Assembly (NCBI GenBank): GCA_041672395.1
Contig: JBAYZS010000006.1
Location: 1-64,000 of the forward strand
Length of the DNA: 64,000 nt
Origin: UBA5287 sp041672395
GTDB taxonomy: Bacteria; Bacteroidota; Bacteroidia; Bacteroidales; Dysgonomonadaceae
Direction of reading: 5' to 3'
Part shown: positions 18,666 through 27,271 of the stretch, piece by piece
How positions within the stretch are numbered: the stretch's first letter is position 1
How the letters are laid out: the number at the start of each line of letters is the position of its first letter
Position numbers and translations under genes: made by a program
Notes under the pieces: generated by a model
Databases searched by the model: none
What the model was told of the DNA's origin: nothing
What the model saw: only the letters and a program-made list of their open reading frames with translations

Positions 18666-18717
18666 TTGTTTTGATGATTAACCGCCTCGCTCTAATTTTT
18701 CAAGAGCGAAACGGTCG

Positions 18718-18748
18718 CAAAGGTAATTATAATTTTTAATATAGCAAA
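18718..18748 (-). promoter_or_regulatory. Promoter of the tRNA-tuf-secE operon
   Basis: Minus strand: TTTG (18748-18745), exactly 19 bases, then TACCTTTG (18725-18718). This fits the Bacteroidota housekeeping consensus TTTG-N19-21-TAnnTTTG. Transcription would begin about 45 bases before the first tRNA. The leader carries a CGCTCTTGAAAAA segment that resembles boxA and pairs with a downstream AGAGCG. Confidence 0.8.
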
Positions 18749-18770
18749 AATTTGTTTCGGTTTTTTTGAA

Positions 18771-19067
18771 TTATCTTTCGTTTTTCTCTTTTGTTTTGAT
18801 GATTTGTTTTTCCAGCGCTTCGGCACACAGGTCGATAGCCTCTTCAAATGTATCTGCAATTTTGCTGGCAAAAGCCTCTCTGTTTCTAAGGTTCATCTTT
18901 ATTGAAGCTTCTTTGTTTTTGATAGTTTCAGGTTTTATGACCTTCAATGTGACTTCAATATCAATTATTGAATCGTTGAACTTTTCTAGCTTATTCATTT
19001 TCTTTTGTGTAAACGCTTTGAGTTGTTCTGTAGCGTCAAAATTGATTGAACTGATTCTTAATTCCAT
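18771..19067 (-). CDS. hpf: Ribosome hibernation-promoting factor (HPF/YfiA family, short form)
   Basis: Small ribosome-binding protein that sits in the mRNA/tRNA channel of idle ribosomes during stationary phase. The 98-residue product starts MELRISSINFDATEQLKAF and shows the beta-alpha-beta-beta-beta-alpha pattern of the family (KLEKFNDSIIDIEVTLKV, EASIKMNLRNREAFA, TFEEAIDLCAEALEKQI). It lacks the C-terminal dimerisation domain of long HPF, so it is the short form. It lies 13 bases after the recombinase gene, so they are probably co-transcribed. Confidence 0.93.
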   Translation of the reverse strand: MELRISSINFDATEQLKAFTQKKMNKLEKFNDSIIDIEVTLKVIKPETIKNKEASIKMNLRNREAFASKIADTFEEAIDLCAEALEKQIIKTKEKNER

Positions 19068-19080
19068 ATTAATTCCTCCT

Positions 19081-19983
19081 TCATTTTATTGCTCTTGGGT
19101 GAGCGTTCTGATATATATTCTTAAGTTCCTCCAGGGAAACGTGCGTGTATACTTCAGTTGATGCTAGACTTTGATGCCCTAATAGTTCTTTCACAGCGTT
19201 AATTTCGGCACCGTTGTTCAACATTTCGGTAGCGAATGAGTGTCTCAGTACATGTGGACTTTTTTTTGAAAGTGTAGGGATATTACTGAGGTGTTTATGT
19301 ACTATATCATACACTATATTATGATTTAAAGGGTTTCCATTGTTTTTAACAAAAAGTGCAATCGATTTGTTCTTGATTTCTGTATTTCTTAACGTAATAT
19401 ATTCGGATAGATGATATAATGTTTCATCCGAAATAGGGATAAGTCGTTGTTTATTACCCTTTCCTGTAACACGTATCGTTTTGTTTTCGAAATCAACATC
19501 TTCATCTTTAAGTCCAATTAATTCAGCTTTGCGCATACCTGTTACATACAAGAAATCTATAAGAAATCGATCACGATGTCCTTTAAAATCATCAGTAAAT
19601 TCATTTTCATCTTTAATAATAAGTTCCAAATCCTTGTCTTTAGCAAAAACCGGCAGTTTTTTGTCGAGTTTGGGTCCTGAAACAAATTTTGCTTGATTTT
19701 TGGTGACAACTCCTATTTTTATCAGATATTTATAAAAAGAGTTGAGTGCACTCAATTTGCGTCTAACAGAACGAGGTTTAAGATTTTGTTCCATTAATTG
19801 TGCTATCCAACGGCGAATAAGGTCATTTTCGATATCCGTTATTTTTATTTCATCACCCTGATTTTGCGATTCTTGTTCAATGAAGTTTTTAAACTGTGTA
19901 AGATCATTAAAATAAGATATCTCCGTATGAGAAGAATAATTTTTCTCATAACGGAGATATTTTATGAAGTTATCTATCAACAT
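19081..19983 (-). CDS. Tyrosine recombinase, XerC/XerD family
   Basis: Site-specific recombinase of the kind that resolves chromosome dimers at dif. The 300-residue product has an N-terminal SAM-like DNA-binding domain (YLRYEKNYSSHTEISYFNDL) and a complete catalytic set: Arg151 (TGMRKAEL), Lys175 (GKGNKQR), His244 and Arg247 (HVLRH), His270 (LLGHQSL) and the nucleophile Tyr279 (TEVYTHV). The length is that of XerC/XerD. The surroundings (rpsU upstream, hpf downstream) are housekeeping genes with no integrase-type attachment repeats nearby, so it is a resident Xer protein and not a phage integrase. I cannot tell XerC from XerD by sequence reading alone. Confidence 0.93.
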   Translation of the reverse strand: MLIDNFIKYLRYEKNYSSHTEISYFNDLTQFKNFIEQESQNQGDEIKITDIENDLIRRWIAQLMEQNLKPRSVRRKLSALNSFYKYLIKIGVVTKNQAKFVSGPKLDKKLPVFAKDKDLELIIKDENEFTDDFKGHRDRFLIDFLYVTGMRKAELIGLKDEDVDFENKTIRVTGKGNKQRLIPISDETLYHLSEYITLRNTEIKNKSIALFVKNNGNPLNHNIVYDIVHKHLSNIPTLSKKSPHVLRHSFATEMLNNGAEINAVKELLGHQSLASTEVYTHVSLEELKNIYQNAHPRAIK

Positions 19984-20045
19984 GTAAAACCCACTGTTAA
20001 GTTTGTGTTACGAAGATAGAAATAAAAATGTATAACAACAAATAA

Positions 20046-20237
20046 TTAATCGTTGTTTTGATTCATTTTTTGAACGTAAACAGCGTGTTCTTTTTTCTTT
20101 CTATTTACCACTGATGGTTTTTTGAAAGCCTGACGATTGCGTAATTCTTTTACAACGCCAGTTTTTTCATATTTACGTTTGAATTTCTTTAAAGCTCTTT
20201 CAATGTTTTCGCCTTCTTTTATTGGAACGATAATCAT
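20046..20237 (-). CDS. rpsU: Ribosomal protein bS21
   Basis: Small-subunit protein near the anti-Shine-Dalgarno end of 16S rRNA. The 63-residue product matches the family: MIIVPIKEGENIERALKKFK followed by a basic tail (VRNRQAFKKPS-type, NRKKKEHAVY). Bacteroidota mostly ignore Shine-Dalgarno pairing, and bS21 has been implicated in occluding it in the phylum. The gene lies 17 bases after rplT. Confidence 0.96.
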   Translation of the reverse strand: MIIVPIKEGENIERALKKFKRKYEKTGVVKELRNRQAFKKPSVVNRKKKEHAVYVQKMNQNND

Positions 20238-20254
20238 ATTCTTTAGTTTTTTAT

Positions 20255-20599
20255 TTATTTTACTTTATCTACAATAGCTTTAAATGCTTCCGGGTGGTTC
20301 ATAGCTAAATCAGCCAGCACCTTACGATTTATTTCTATTTCGTTTTTATGCAAAGCTCCCATAAGCCTAGAGTATGACATTCCGTTTGTGCGAGCTGCAG
20401 CATTAATACGCTGAATCCATAATGCACGGAAATTACGTTTTTTGTTCTTACGATCGCGATATGCGTATTGAAGACCTTTTTCCCATGTATTTTTAGCTAC
20501 TGTCCAAACGTTTTTACGCGCACCTATGTAGCCTCTTGTTAGTTTTAAAACTTTTTTTCTGCGGTTGCGTGAAGCAACATGATTGACTGATCTTGGCAT
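20255..20599 (-). CDS. rplT: Ribosomal protein bL20
   Basis: Early-assembly large-subunit protein. At 114 residues it has the usual basic N-terminal helix (NRRKKVLKLTRGYIGARKN) and the globular C-terminal part (AARTNGMSYSRLMGALHKNE). It is in the conserved infC-rpmI-rplT order, about 100 bases after rpmI. Confidence 0.98.
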   Translation of the reverse strand: MPRSVNHVASRNRRKKVLKLTRGYIGARKNVWTVAKNTWEKGLQYAYRDRKNKKRNFRALWIQRINAAARTNGMSYSRLMGALHKNEIEINRKVLADLAMNHPEAFKAIVDKVK

Positions 20600-20698
20600 A
20601 ATGTTAAATTCTTTTGAATGTTAGCGTTTTCGTCTAGCGAAAATCTTTTGAGCATACATCCTGTTATTAAATCGATTTAGAAATCTTTACTGTTAATT

Positions 20699-20896
20699 TT
20701 ATTTCAATCCCAGTAATCTCAATGTACCATTCACATCTGTCTTATGAACAAGACCTGAATGTGTAAGATTTCTTTTTTGCTTTTTAGTCTTTTTTGTTAG
20801 AATGTGACTTTTAAAAGCATGCTTTCTCTTGATTTTTCCTGATCCGGTAAGGGCGAACCTTTTTTTTGCACCGGAATTAGTCTTAATTTTCGGCAT
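20699..20896 (-). CDS. rpmI: Ribosomal protein bL35
   Basis: Small basic large-subunit protein. The 65-residue product is MPKIKTNSGAKKRFALTGSG followed by KIKRKHAFKSHILTKKTKKQ and a hydrophobic end, the standard bL35 pattern. A consensus promoter lies in the 112-base gap after infC, so rpmI-rplT can be transcribed apart from thrS-infC. Confidence 0.98.
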   Translation of the reverse strand: MPKIKTNSGAKKRFALTGSGKIKRKHAFKSHILTKKTKKQKRNLTHSGLVHKTDVNGTLRLLGLK

Positions 20897-20957
20897 TTTG
20901 CTATATCTATTTGTAAATTATAAATTATTCTCACTGTTTATTCAGCGAAAAAGTGTG

Positions 20958-20988
20958 CAAAATTAATGATAATATTTTAATTATCAAA
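20958..20988 (-). promoter_or_regulatory. Internal promoter for rpmI-rplT
   Basis: Minus strand TTTG (20988-20985), exactly 19 bases, then TAATTTTG (20965-20958): a full Bacteroidota consensus promoter. It would give a leader of about 55 bases for rpmI. Confidence 0.75.
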
Positions 20989-21008
20989 TTTATTTTACAT
21001 ACGACTGT

Positions 21009-21581
21009 CTATTCTTCAGCGTTTTCTACTTCTTTCTTAGGAATCGCTCCTTTTTTTGGCTTTGGAGAAAGCATGATGGACATACGTTTTCCTTCTAATA
21101 TTGGAAGTTGTTCCACTTTCGCGTAATCTTCCAGGTCGTTGGCAAAACGTAACAAAAGTACTTCTCCTTGTTCCTTAAATAGAATCGAGCGTCCTTTAAA
21201 AAACACAAAAGCTTTTACCTTTGAACCTTCGCTAAGAAAATTCATTGCATGTTTCAGCTTGAAGTCATAGTCATGATCGTCGGTTTGTGGTCCGAAACGA
21301 ATTTCTTTTACTATAACTTTAACCGATTTGGCTTTCTGTTCTTTCTGTTTTTTCTTCAGCTGGTATAGAAACTTTTGATAATCAGTGATTCTGCATACTG
21401 ATGGCTTTGCAGTCGGAGAAATTTCTACTAGGTCTAACTCCATGTCCTGCGCTAATCGTAATGCTTCTCTTGTCGGGTAAACACCCGCCTCAACGTTGTC
21501 TCCTACTAATCGGACTTCCGGCACTCGGATTTTTTCATTAATCCTGTGTTGATCCTGTGAATCTTTTGGGTTTTGTCTCAT
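21009..21581 (-). CDS. infC: Translation initiation factor IF-3
   Basis: Binds the 30S subunit, blocks premature 50S joining, and proofreads start-codon selection. At 190 residues it has the N-terminal domain (RINEKIRVPEVRLVGDN, YPTREALRLAQDMELDLVEI), the linker (KKKQKEQKAK) and the C-terminal domain (VKEIRFGPQTDDHDYDFKLK, EGKRMSIMLSPKP). The start codon is a normal ATG at 21581. The rare AUU start used for infC autocontrol in enterobacteria is not present here. The gene lies 50 bases after thrS. Confidence 0.98.
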   Translation of the reverse strand: MRQNPKDSQDQHRINEKIRVPEVRLVGDNVEAGVYPTREALRLAQDMELDLVEISPTAKPSVCRITDYQKFLYQLKKKQKEQKAKSVKVIVKEIRFGPQTDDHDYDFKLKHAMNFLSEGSKVKAFVFFKGRSILFKEQGEVLLLRFANDLEDYAKVEQLPILEGKRMSIMLSPKPKKGAIPKKEVENAEE

Positions 21582-21631
21582 TCAGATAATATTGGTTTTC
21601 TTTCTATTTTCTGTTTAATTAAATATTTAAT

Positions 21632-23584
21632 TTATTTATTTATATCGATAGTCATCATTTCATCTACTTCTTTGAGTAAGTTTTCTGCAAATATAGTAGA
21701 TTTCATTGTTCCTAAATCTTCACCGCCTTGTTTTCTGACGGATACTTCATTATTTTCCACTTCTTTTTCCCCTATAATTAACATGTATGGGATTCTCTTC
21801 AATTCATTATCACGTATTTTTCTACCTACTTTTTCATTTCTGTCATCAATTTCCACACGAATACCTTGACGAATGTAGGTTTTCGATAATTCATTAGCGA
21901 AATCGTTGAATTTCTCACTGACAGGTAAGATAATCACCTGAGTTGGTGCAAGCCAGATAGGAAATTTTCCTGCTGTATGTTCTATCAACAATGCTACAAA
22001 TCGTTCCATTGAACCAAAAGGAGCTCTATGAATCATTACGGGTCGATGCTTCTGGTTGTCAGCCCCTGTATATTCCAATTCAAAACGTTCCGGTAAGTTA
22101 TAATCTACTTGAATTGTACCTAATTGCCAACGTCGACCAATTGCATCTTTCACCATGAAATCAAGTTTTGGTCCATAAAAAGCAGCTTCGCCCAATTCAA
22201 CTTTCGCGGGAAGTCCTTTCTCTTTACAAGCTTCAACAATAGCACTTTCGGCTTTATTCCAATTCTCGTCGCTACCAATATATTTTTCTTTATTTTCCGG
22301 ATCGCGCAATGAAATTTGAGCTTCAAAGTTTTTGAAATCTAATGCTTTGAAAATAATAAAAATGATATCCACTACTTTCAAGAATTCACCTTTTACTTGA
22401 TCTGGCGTACAGAAAATGTGAGCATCATCTTGCGTGAAACCACGAACACGTGTCAATCCGTGCAATTCGCCACTTTGTTCATAGCGATAAACAGTTCCAA
22501 ATTCTGCCAAACGAAGTGGTAAATCTTTATAAGAACGCGGAATCACTTTATAAATTTCGCAATGATGCGGACAATTCATCGGCTTGAGCATGAATTCTTC
22601 ACCTTCAACCGGTGTTTTCATTGGTTGGAACGAATCCTTACCATATTTTGCATAATGTCCCGATGTGATATATAATTGTTTGTTGGCAATATGCGGAGTC
22701 ATTACTTGTTGATATTCAAATTGTTGTTGAATATGTTTCAAGAATTCTTCTAGTTTGAGTCTCAGTTGTGTACCTTTTGGCAACCACAATGGAAGACCCA
22801 CTCCAACGTTTTGAGAAAAAGCAAATAACTCAAGTTCCTTCCCTATTTTACGATGATCACGTTTTTTTGCTTCCTCAAGAAGTTCCAGATATTCAGTCAG
22901 TAGCTTCTTTTTAGGAAAGGTAATACCATATAAACGCGTAAGTTGAGGACGATGTTCATCGCCACGCCAATAAGCACCTGCTGCTGATAAAACTTTTACA
23001 GCTTTTATATAAGATGTATTTGGCAAATGAGGACCACGACACAAATCTGTGAAGTTTCCTTGTGAATAAGTTGTTATAGTACCATCCTCAAGTTCATTGA
23101 TTAGCTCCACTTTGTAGTTCTCATTTCTATTTGAGAACATATCGATTGCTTCTGACTTTGATATATCTTGTCTTATTATTTCCTCTTTTTTTGCTATCAA
23201 CTCCATCATTTTGTTTTCGATGGCAGGAAAATCAGATTCTTTGATTGTAACCCCTTCACCTGGATCCACATCATAATAGAATCCATTTTCAATGGCAGGA
23301 CCAATACCGAATTTGATTCCGGGATAGAGTTCTTGAAGTGCTTCAGCCATTAAGTGAGCCGATGAGTGCCAGTAGGCATGTTTGCCTTCATCATCTTCCC
23401 ATTTGAGCAGTTGTATTGTCGAATTTTCCTGAATCGGTCGATTAATATCCCATGTTTCGCCGTTTACACTTGCAGCCAGCACTTCCTGTGCCAGTCGTTG
23501 ACTGATACTTTCAGCAATTTGCAAAGCGGTTATGCCTTGTTCATATTCTCTTACCGAATCATCCGGAAACTTAATTTTTATCAT
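21632..23584 (-). CDS. thrS: Threonine--tRNA ligase
   Basis: Charges tRNA-Thr; the window also holds two tRNA-Thr genes. The 650-residue enzyme is the full bacterial form. It has an N-terminal TGS domain (MIKIKFPDDSVREYEQGITA), an editing domain with the HSSAHL zinc/hydrolysis motif and a matching CRGPH, and a class II core. The core shows LKPMNCPHHCEIYK (zinc ligand Cys), RYEQSGELHGLTRVRGFTQD (motif 2) and HRAPFGSMERF (motif 3). The anticodon-binding domain near the end reads LAPTQVIILPVSE. It heads the thrS-infC-rpmI-rplT group. Confidence 0.98.
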   Translation of the reverse strand: MIKIKFPDDSVREYEQGITALQIAESISQRLAQEVLAASVNGETWDINRPIQENSTIQLLKWEDDEGKHAYWHSSAHLMAEALQELYPGIKFGIGPAIENGFYYDVDPGEGVTIKESDFPAIENKMMELIAKKEEIIRQDISKSEAIDMFSNRNENYKVELINELEDGTITTYSQGNFTDLCRGPHLPNTSYIKAVKVLSAAGAYWRGDEHRPQLTRLYGITFPKKKLLTEYLELLEEAKKRDHRKIGKELELFAFSQNVGVGLPLWLPKGTQLRLKLEEFLKHIQQQFEYQQVMTPHIANKQLYITSGHYAKYGKDSFQPMKTPVEGEEFMLKPMNCPHHCEIYKVIPRSYKDLPLRLAEFGTVYRYEQSGELHGLTRVRGFTQDDAHIFCTPDQVKGEFLKVVDIIFIIFKALDFKNFEAQISLRDPENKEKYIGSDENWNKAESAIVEACKEKGLPAKVELGEAAFYGPKLDFMVKDAIGRRWQLGTIQVDYNLPERFELEYTGADNQKHRPVMIHRAPFGSMERFVALLIEHTAGKFPIWLAPTQVIILPVSEKFNDFANELSKTYIRQGIRVEIDDRNEKVGRKIRDNELKRIPYMLIIGEKEVENNEVSVRKQGGEDLGTMKSTIFAENLLKEVDEMMTIDINK

Positions 23585-23615
23585 ATTATAATTGTACTTT
23601 TTTCTTTTTAGAATG

Positions 23616-23623
23616 CAAAGGTA
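23616..23623 (-). promoter_or_regulatory. -7 element for thrS
   Basis: Minus strand TACCTTTG, about 32 bases before the thrS ATG, matches the TAnnTTTG consensus. A clean TTTG at -33 is not seen. Confidence 0.55.
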
Positions 23624-23703
23624 ATGATTTTGTGATTTATAGCCATTAAAAATGAAGAGAAAAATCTTAAGTAGTTCTTTTCAATTGGTTATTTTATCAT
23701 GAT

Positions 23704-24441
23704 TTATTTTTGAGGTTTGACAATTGCACGAATCACAAACCACAAATGATATATAAAAGTAGAAACTTTCCCGTAATATGTCGACATGATTTTATATCTT
23801 TCTATGAGAGAAGCTTTACGGTTTGCAGTTGTTGTACCCTCGTTGAGATATCTTATCAATGTTAAATTGCTGTTTAATAGTGAACTAGCCTTTTTCATCA
23901 TACGGATACACCAATCGAAGTCCGCCGAGAAGTGGTATTTTAAATCATAGGGTTCAAAGAGAGATCGTTTAATGATAAAAGCCTGATGACAAACAAGCAT
24001 TCCTTGTTTGAAACTTTTCCATGTAAGTATCTCTGGAACATTTAATCTCCTCATATAAAGAAAATTACCCTGATTATCAACAATTGCTGTTTCGCCATAA
24101 ATGATATCGGGCAGGTTATTTTCATCTAACTTAGTTATCATTTTTTCAACTGAACTCGACTCAAAAAAAGTATCTCCTGAATTAAGAAAGCAAAGATAAT
24201 CACCTGAAGCCCACGCAACCGCTTTATTCATCGCATCATAAATTCCTTTGTCAGGTTCACTTTTCCAAATTGTTTTATTCGTAGAATATTTTTCTATCAA
24301 ATCAACCGTCTTATCTTTTGAATTACCATCTGCAATTATATGTTGAATATGCGGATATGATTGTTCCTGAACGCTTTTTATGGTACGTTCCAGCGTTTGT
24401 TCAGCATTATAAGTTACAGTAATTACAGATAGCTTTATCAT
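23704..24441 (-). CDS. Glycosyltransferase family 2
   Basis: Predicted cytoplasmic GT-A sugar transferase for surface polysaccharide. The 245-residue product has the family-2 start (LSVITVTYNAEQTLERTIKS), the nucleotide-binding region (HIIADGNSKDKT) and a DxD-like 'FLNSGDTFF' near residue 85. It also has the acceptor-site region HFSADFDWCIRMMKK. It is shorter than many GT2 enzymes but matches the WcaA/'colanic acid' type. Its start overlaps the methyltransferase stop by 4 bases (ATGA), so the two are translationally coupled. Donor and acceptor sugars cannot be inferred. Confidence 0.9.
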   Translation of the reverse strand: MIKLSVITVTYNAEQTLERTIKSVQEQSYPHIQHIIADGNSKDKTVDLIEKYSTNKTIWKSEPDKGIYDAMNKAVAWASGDYLCFLNSGDTFFESSSVEKMITKLDENNLPDIIYGETAIVDNQGNFLYMRRLNVPEILTWKSFKQGMLVCHQAFIIKRSLFEPYDLKYHFSADFDWCIRMMKKASSLLNSNLTLIRYLNEGTTTANRKASLIERYKIMSTYYGKVSTFIYHLWFVIRAIVKPQK

Positions 24442-25154
24442 TTTCTTGCGTAAATTGAGATATAAGGAGAAAGGAACCGACCTTTTATCGGGAAAAGCTT
24501 GATGAAATAGCTGAACAATTTAATCAATTTAAGATATTTCATATTCTCTGGTTTTGGTTCTAACCAAAGCATAGGTTTTCCTAGATAATCCACGTTAATA
24601 TCTTTTAATCCTGAAGTTTGCATTATTTTTTTCAGAAACTCAAGACTCATTGAGTTCAGATTATGTACATCCAGATTCTCTTTATCAAATTTGCGTTGAA
24701 TTGCACCATTCAATCCAAGAAAATTAGGAATCAAGATAAGTAGTTGTCCATCATTACTCATTAAATTGATATGGCGTTTGATAACATCTTCCGTATTTTG
24801 AAAATGCTCAGCAAAACCACAAGAAAAAACAATATCATAAGTTCTAGTAGGTGTGAACTCAAAAAAGTCGCAGTGAATACATTTTATTGTATCCTGTGGA
24901 ATCTGATTCTTTTGTTCAAATTTTCGAACGATATCGGTATTCATGTAGTAATCAAGAACAGTTACATCCTGAATTCCCTTATTGAAAAGATACGCTGCAA
25001 AAATACCTGGAAATCCACCAATTTCAATAAAGCTCTTTCCTTGGCATAATCTATCTGTAAATTTGTGGAACACTACTTTATTAGGAACCTTTTCGAATTG
25101 ATAATTAGACCAGTATGCATCCCAATGTGCTTGATTTGTAATATTATTGCTCAT
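24438..25154 (-). CDS. SAM-dependent methyltransferase (class I)
   Basis: The 238-residue protein has a Rossmann-type S-adenosylmethionine site: FIEIGGFPGIFAAYL (motif I, near residue 40), VTVLDYYMN (acidic second strand), CDFFEFTP, and 'YDIVFSCGFAEHF' as motif IV. It lies between two glycosyltransferase genes with overlaps of 11 and 4 bases. The likely role is methylation of a sugar or lipid carrier in polysaccharide synthesis, for instance capping. That role is inferred from context; the family alone does not fix the substrate. Confidence 0.85.
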   Translation of the reverse strand: MSNNITNQAHWDAYWSNYQFEKVPNKVVFHKFTDRLCQGKSFIEIGGFPGIFAAYLFNKGIQDVTVLDYYMNTDIVRKFEQKNQIPQDTIKCIHCDFFEFTPTRTYDIVFSCGFAEHFQNTEDVIKRHINLMSNDGQLLILIPNFLGLNGAIQRKFDKENLDVHNLNSMSLEFLKKIMQTSGLKDINVDYLGKPMLWLEPKPENMKYLKLIKLFSYFIKLFPIKGRFLSPYISIYARK

Positions 25155-26373
25155 ATAGTTTTAAGTAACGTTTTGCTATTTTATCTTGTTCATATTCCAG
25201 TAATACTTTTTCTCTGGCGTTTTTTGAAAGCATTTCAGCGTCAGACTCAAATAAAGACCATAAAATTCCTCTTGTCAGATCGTTCGCATCCATATACTCA
25301 GCAACGTATCCATTTTTTTTGTGATCAATCATTTCAGGAATGCCGCCAATATTAAATCCAACACATGGAGTTCCGCAGGCCATCGCTTCCATAATTGTAT
25401 TGGGTAAGTTTTCCTGTAATGAAGGAGTAAGAAATAAATCCGCAGCATTATATAAATCTTGCATTTGCTTTGGATCGATAAATCCGGTACAAAATGTAGA
25501 AATATCTATTTGTTGCGCAATCTGATCCCCTTCATTCCCAACAATAAGAAAGAGCAGTTGATTCTTATGGGCAGACAACTGTTTGGCTGTATCTAGCAGA
25601 AAATCAACCCCTTTTCGTTTGTCGGATGCTTTTACTGCTGCAAAAAGTACTATTTTTTTATCTAATGGTAAATGAAGTTTACGCCGAATCTCTGTTTTGT
25701 CGGAATTTGAATACATATTTGTATCAATAGGATTTGGTATAGCTGTAACAAGATGATTTTTTGTAAGTGGACTCGTTACCGCAAGAGATTTCAGCCACTT
25801 ACTACATGCCACAAACGAGATTTTACCATAAGAATATGCATCCATTTTTTCTTCAAATATTCTATGAGAAAGATCCTTTTTCGTGTTTGTTTTTAGATAA
25901 GGACAGTTTCCACATGAGTTTTGAAAACCAATACATTTTCGGGCATGGTGACAAATACCCGTGAATGCCCACATATCGTGCATCGTCCATACTACTTTTT
26001 TTCCCGATTTCAAGATGTCTTTAATCTCATTGACAGCCAGCATGCCCTGATTAATCCAATGTAAATGAATGACATCTGCTTGTTGAAATTCAGGAAGCTT
26101 TGTTATTGAAATACCCGTATTAGCAATAGAAATATCAAACAGATTCTCTTTCGATAATCTGTTTTTCAGGAAAATAATCCCACGTTCCCAATAGAAATTC
26201 CATTTATTATTAAGATTTCCACCAACTTGGATAATGTCTTTATCATCAGATTGTTTTTCGCGAACAATCATTTTCACATTTGTTCCAACCGTTTGCAAAG
26301 CACGCATTAACCTAAAAGCAGCAATTGCCGCACCTCCATGAATATCCGATGTACTAACTATTAAAACATTCAT
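25144..26373 (-). CDS. Glycosyltransferase family 4 (GT-B)
   Basis: Retaining GT-B sugar transferase. I place the start at the ATG at 26373 (MNVLIVSTSDIHGGAAIAAF). The longer reading frame up to 26478 would cover the divergent promoter and lacks family similarity. Visible features are the N-terminal Gly-rich loop (DIHGGAAIAAFRLMRAL), the HLHWINQG segment typical of Bacteroidota GT4 enzymes, and a Cys-rich patch (CHHARKCIGFQNSCGNCPYL). The donor-site E-x7-E region reads NTIMEAMACGTPCVGFNIGG. It is the first gene of a three-gene operon with the methyltransferase and GT2. Confidence 0.92.
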   Translation of the reverse strand: MNVLIVSTSDIHGGAAIAAFRLMRALQTVGTNVKMIVREKQSDDKDIIQVGGNLNNKWNFYWERGIIFLKNRLSKENLFDISIANTGISITKLPEFQQADVIHLHWINQGMLAVNEIKDILKSGKKVVWTMHDMWAFTGICHHARKCIGFQNSCGNCPYLKTNTKKDLSHRIFEEKMDAYSYGKISFVACSKWLKSLAVTSPLTKNHLVTAIPNPIDTNMYSNSDKTEIRRKLHLPLDKKIVLFAAVKASDKRKGVDFLLDTAKQLSAHKNQLLFLIVGNEGDQIAQQIDISTFCTGFIDPKQMQDLYNAADLFLTPSLQENLPNTIMEAMACGTPCVGFNIGGIPEMIDHKKNGYVAEYMDANDLTRGILWSLFESDAEMLSKNAREKVLLEYEQDKIAKRYLKLYEQ

Positions 26374-26390
26374 AATTGTTGAATAATAAA

Positions 26391-26407
26391 CAAAAATACT
26401 ACTTTTG
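26391..26407. promoter_or_regulatory. Divergent, nearly abutting -7 elements
   Basis: Minus strand TATTTTTG (26398-26391) serves the GT4 gene. Plus strand TACTTTTG (26400-26407) serves the 'GNGPSL' gene. The two lie one base apart in the 67-base divergent spacer, so RNA polymerase can probably occupy only one at a time. -33 boxes are weak on both sides. Confidence 0.5.
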
Positions 26408-26440
26408 TGTGATTTTATGATGCAGTTAAACAAAGAATGA

Positions 26441-27271
26441 ATGTCTGAATTTAAATCTTTACAGCAGTTTTTCATCAATTTTGGAAAATCTATTGCAAGT
26501 TGTATAAAAATACTTGTTCAATCTCGTTCAACAGGTGCTTATCCTATTGGAGATAAGGATCTTGTGATATTAGGAAACGGGCCTTCACTCACGCAAATGT
26601 TACAAGATAAGAATTTTTTTTTAGAAAACAAAGATTTGATGGTAGTTAATAAAGCATCAATCTCTGGATATTACGAGCAGATTCACCCTAATTATTATTT
26701 ATTGATGGACCCGCTTTTTTTTCAACCCGGCGAAACAATGGAACAAACCATTCTTTCTATAGTAAAGAAAACAACTTGGTCGATGAACCTTTTTGTTCCC
26801 ATTAAAGCTCGTAGTCAGAAGATTTGGCAATCATATATTCAACAAAATAAAAACATAACTCTCAGATGGTTCAATGCCACTCCCATCGAAGGTTTTCAGT
26901 CGCTTGCTTTTAATAGTTACAAAAAAGGGTGGGGAATGCCGCGACCGAGAAATGTGCTCATCCCATGTATGATGGTTGGATTGCGAATGAACTATTCAAG
27001 AATTTATCTTGCAGGAGCCGAAAATTCATGGTTAAAAGAGATCTGGGTTGACGATGACAATAAAGTAAACATGGATTTGGCCCATTTCTATGATAAAAAG
27101 AGTACCGAAAGGAAAGTTTCCCCGTTAAAGTTGCATGAGATTTTAGAAAGTATGGTAATTGCTTTTAAATCATATCATTCCGTAGAGAAATTTAGCAAGT
27201 CACAAGGAATAGAAATCATTAATATAACAGAAGGTTCATATATAGATGCTTTTTCACGAGAGCAAATTTAG
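26441..27271 (+). CDS. GNGPSL-motif protein, candidate sialyltransferase-like/DUF115-like enzyme
   Basis: 276 residues without a signal peptide or membrane helix. The sequence VILGNGPSL at residues 42-50 opens a Rossmann-like fold. It is followed by KASISGYYEQIHPNYYLLMD and later by a second half with LIPCMMVGLRMNYSRIYLAG at about residues 168-187. This two-part pattern (GNGPSL, then a helix and IYLxG) is seen in GT42 sialyltransferases (Cst type) and in the DUF115/Maf glycosyltransferases. The gene is divergent from a GT4-methyltransferase-GT2 operon and convergent with a flippase gene, so a role in decorating a surface glycan is the best inference. Its stop codon overlaps the stop of the flippase gene. 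No catalytic residue can be assigned with confidence. Confidence 0.6.
   Translation: MSEFKSLQQFFINFGKSIASCIKILVQSRSTGAYPIGDKDLVILGNGPSLTQMLQDKNFFLENKDLMVVNKASISGYYEQIHPNYYLLMDPLFFQPGETMEQTILSIVKKTTWSMNLFVPIKARSQKIWQSYIQQNKNITLRWFNATPIEGFQSLAFNSYKKGWGMPRPRNVLIPCMMVGLRMNYSRIYLAGAENSWLKEIWVDDDNKVNMDLAHFYDKKSTERKVSPLKLHEILESMVIAFKSYHSVEKFSKSQGIEIINITEGSYIDAFSREQI

Noticed and set aside
19081..19983. Tyrosine recombinase as a phage or island integrase
   Set aside because: Length and motifs are those of XerC/D, the neighbours are housekeeping genes, and no attachment repeats were seen.
26374..26478. N-terminal extension of the GT4 protein (35 residues)
   Set aside because: No family similarity, and it covers the divergent promoter; the ATG at 26373 begins the true GT-B fold.
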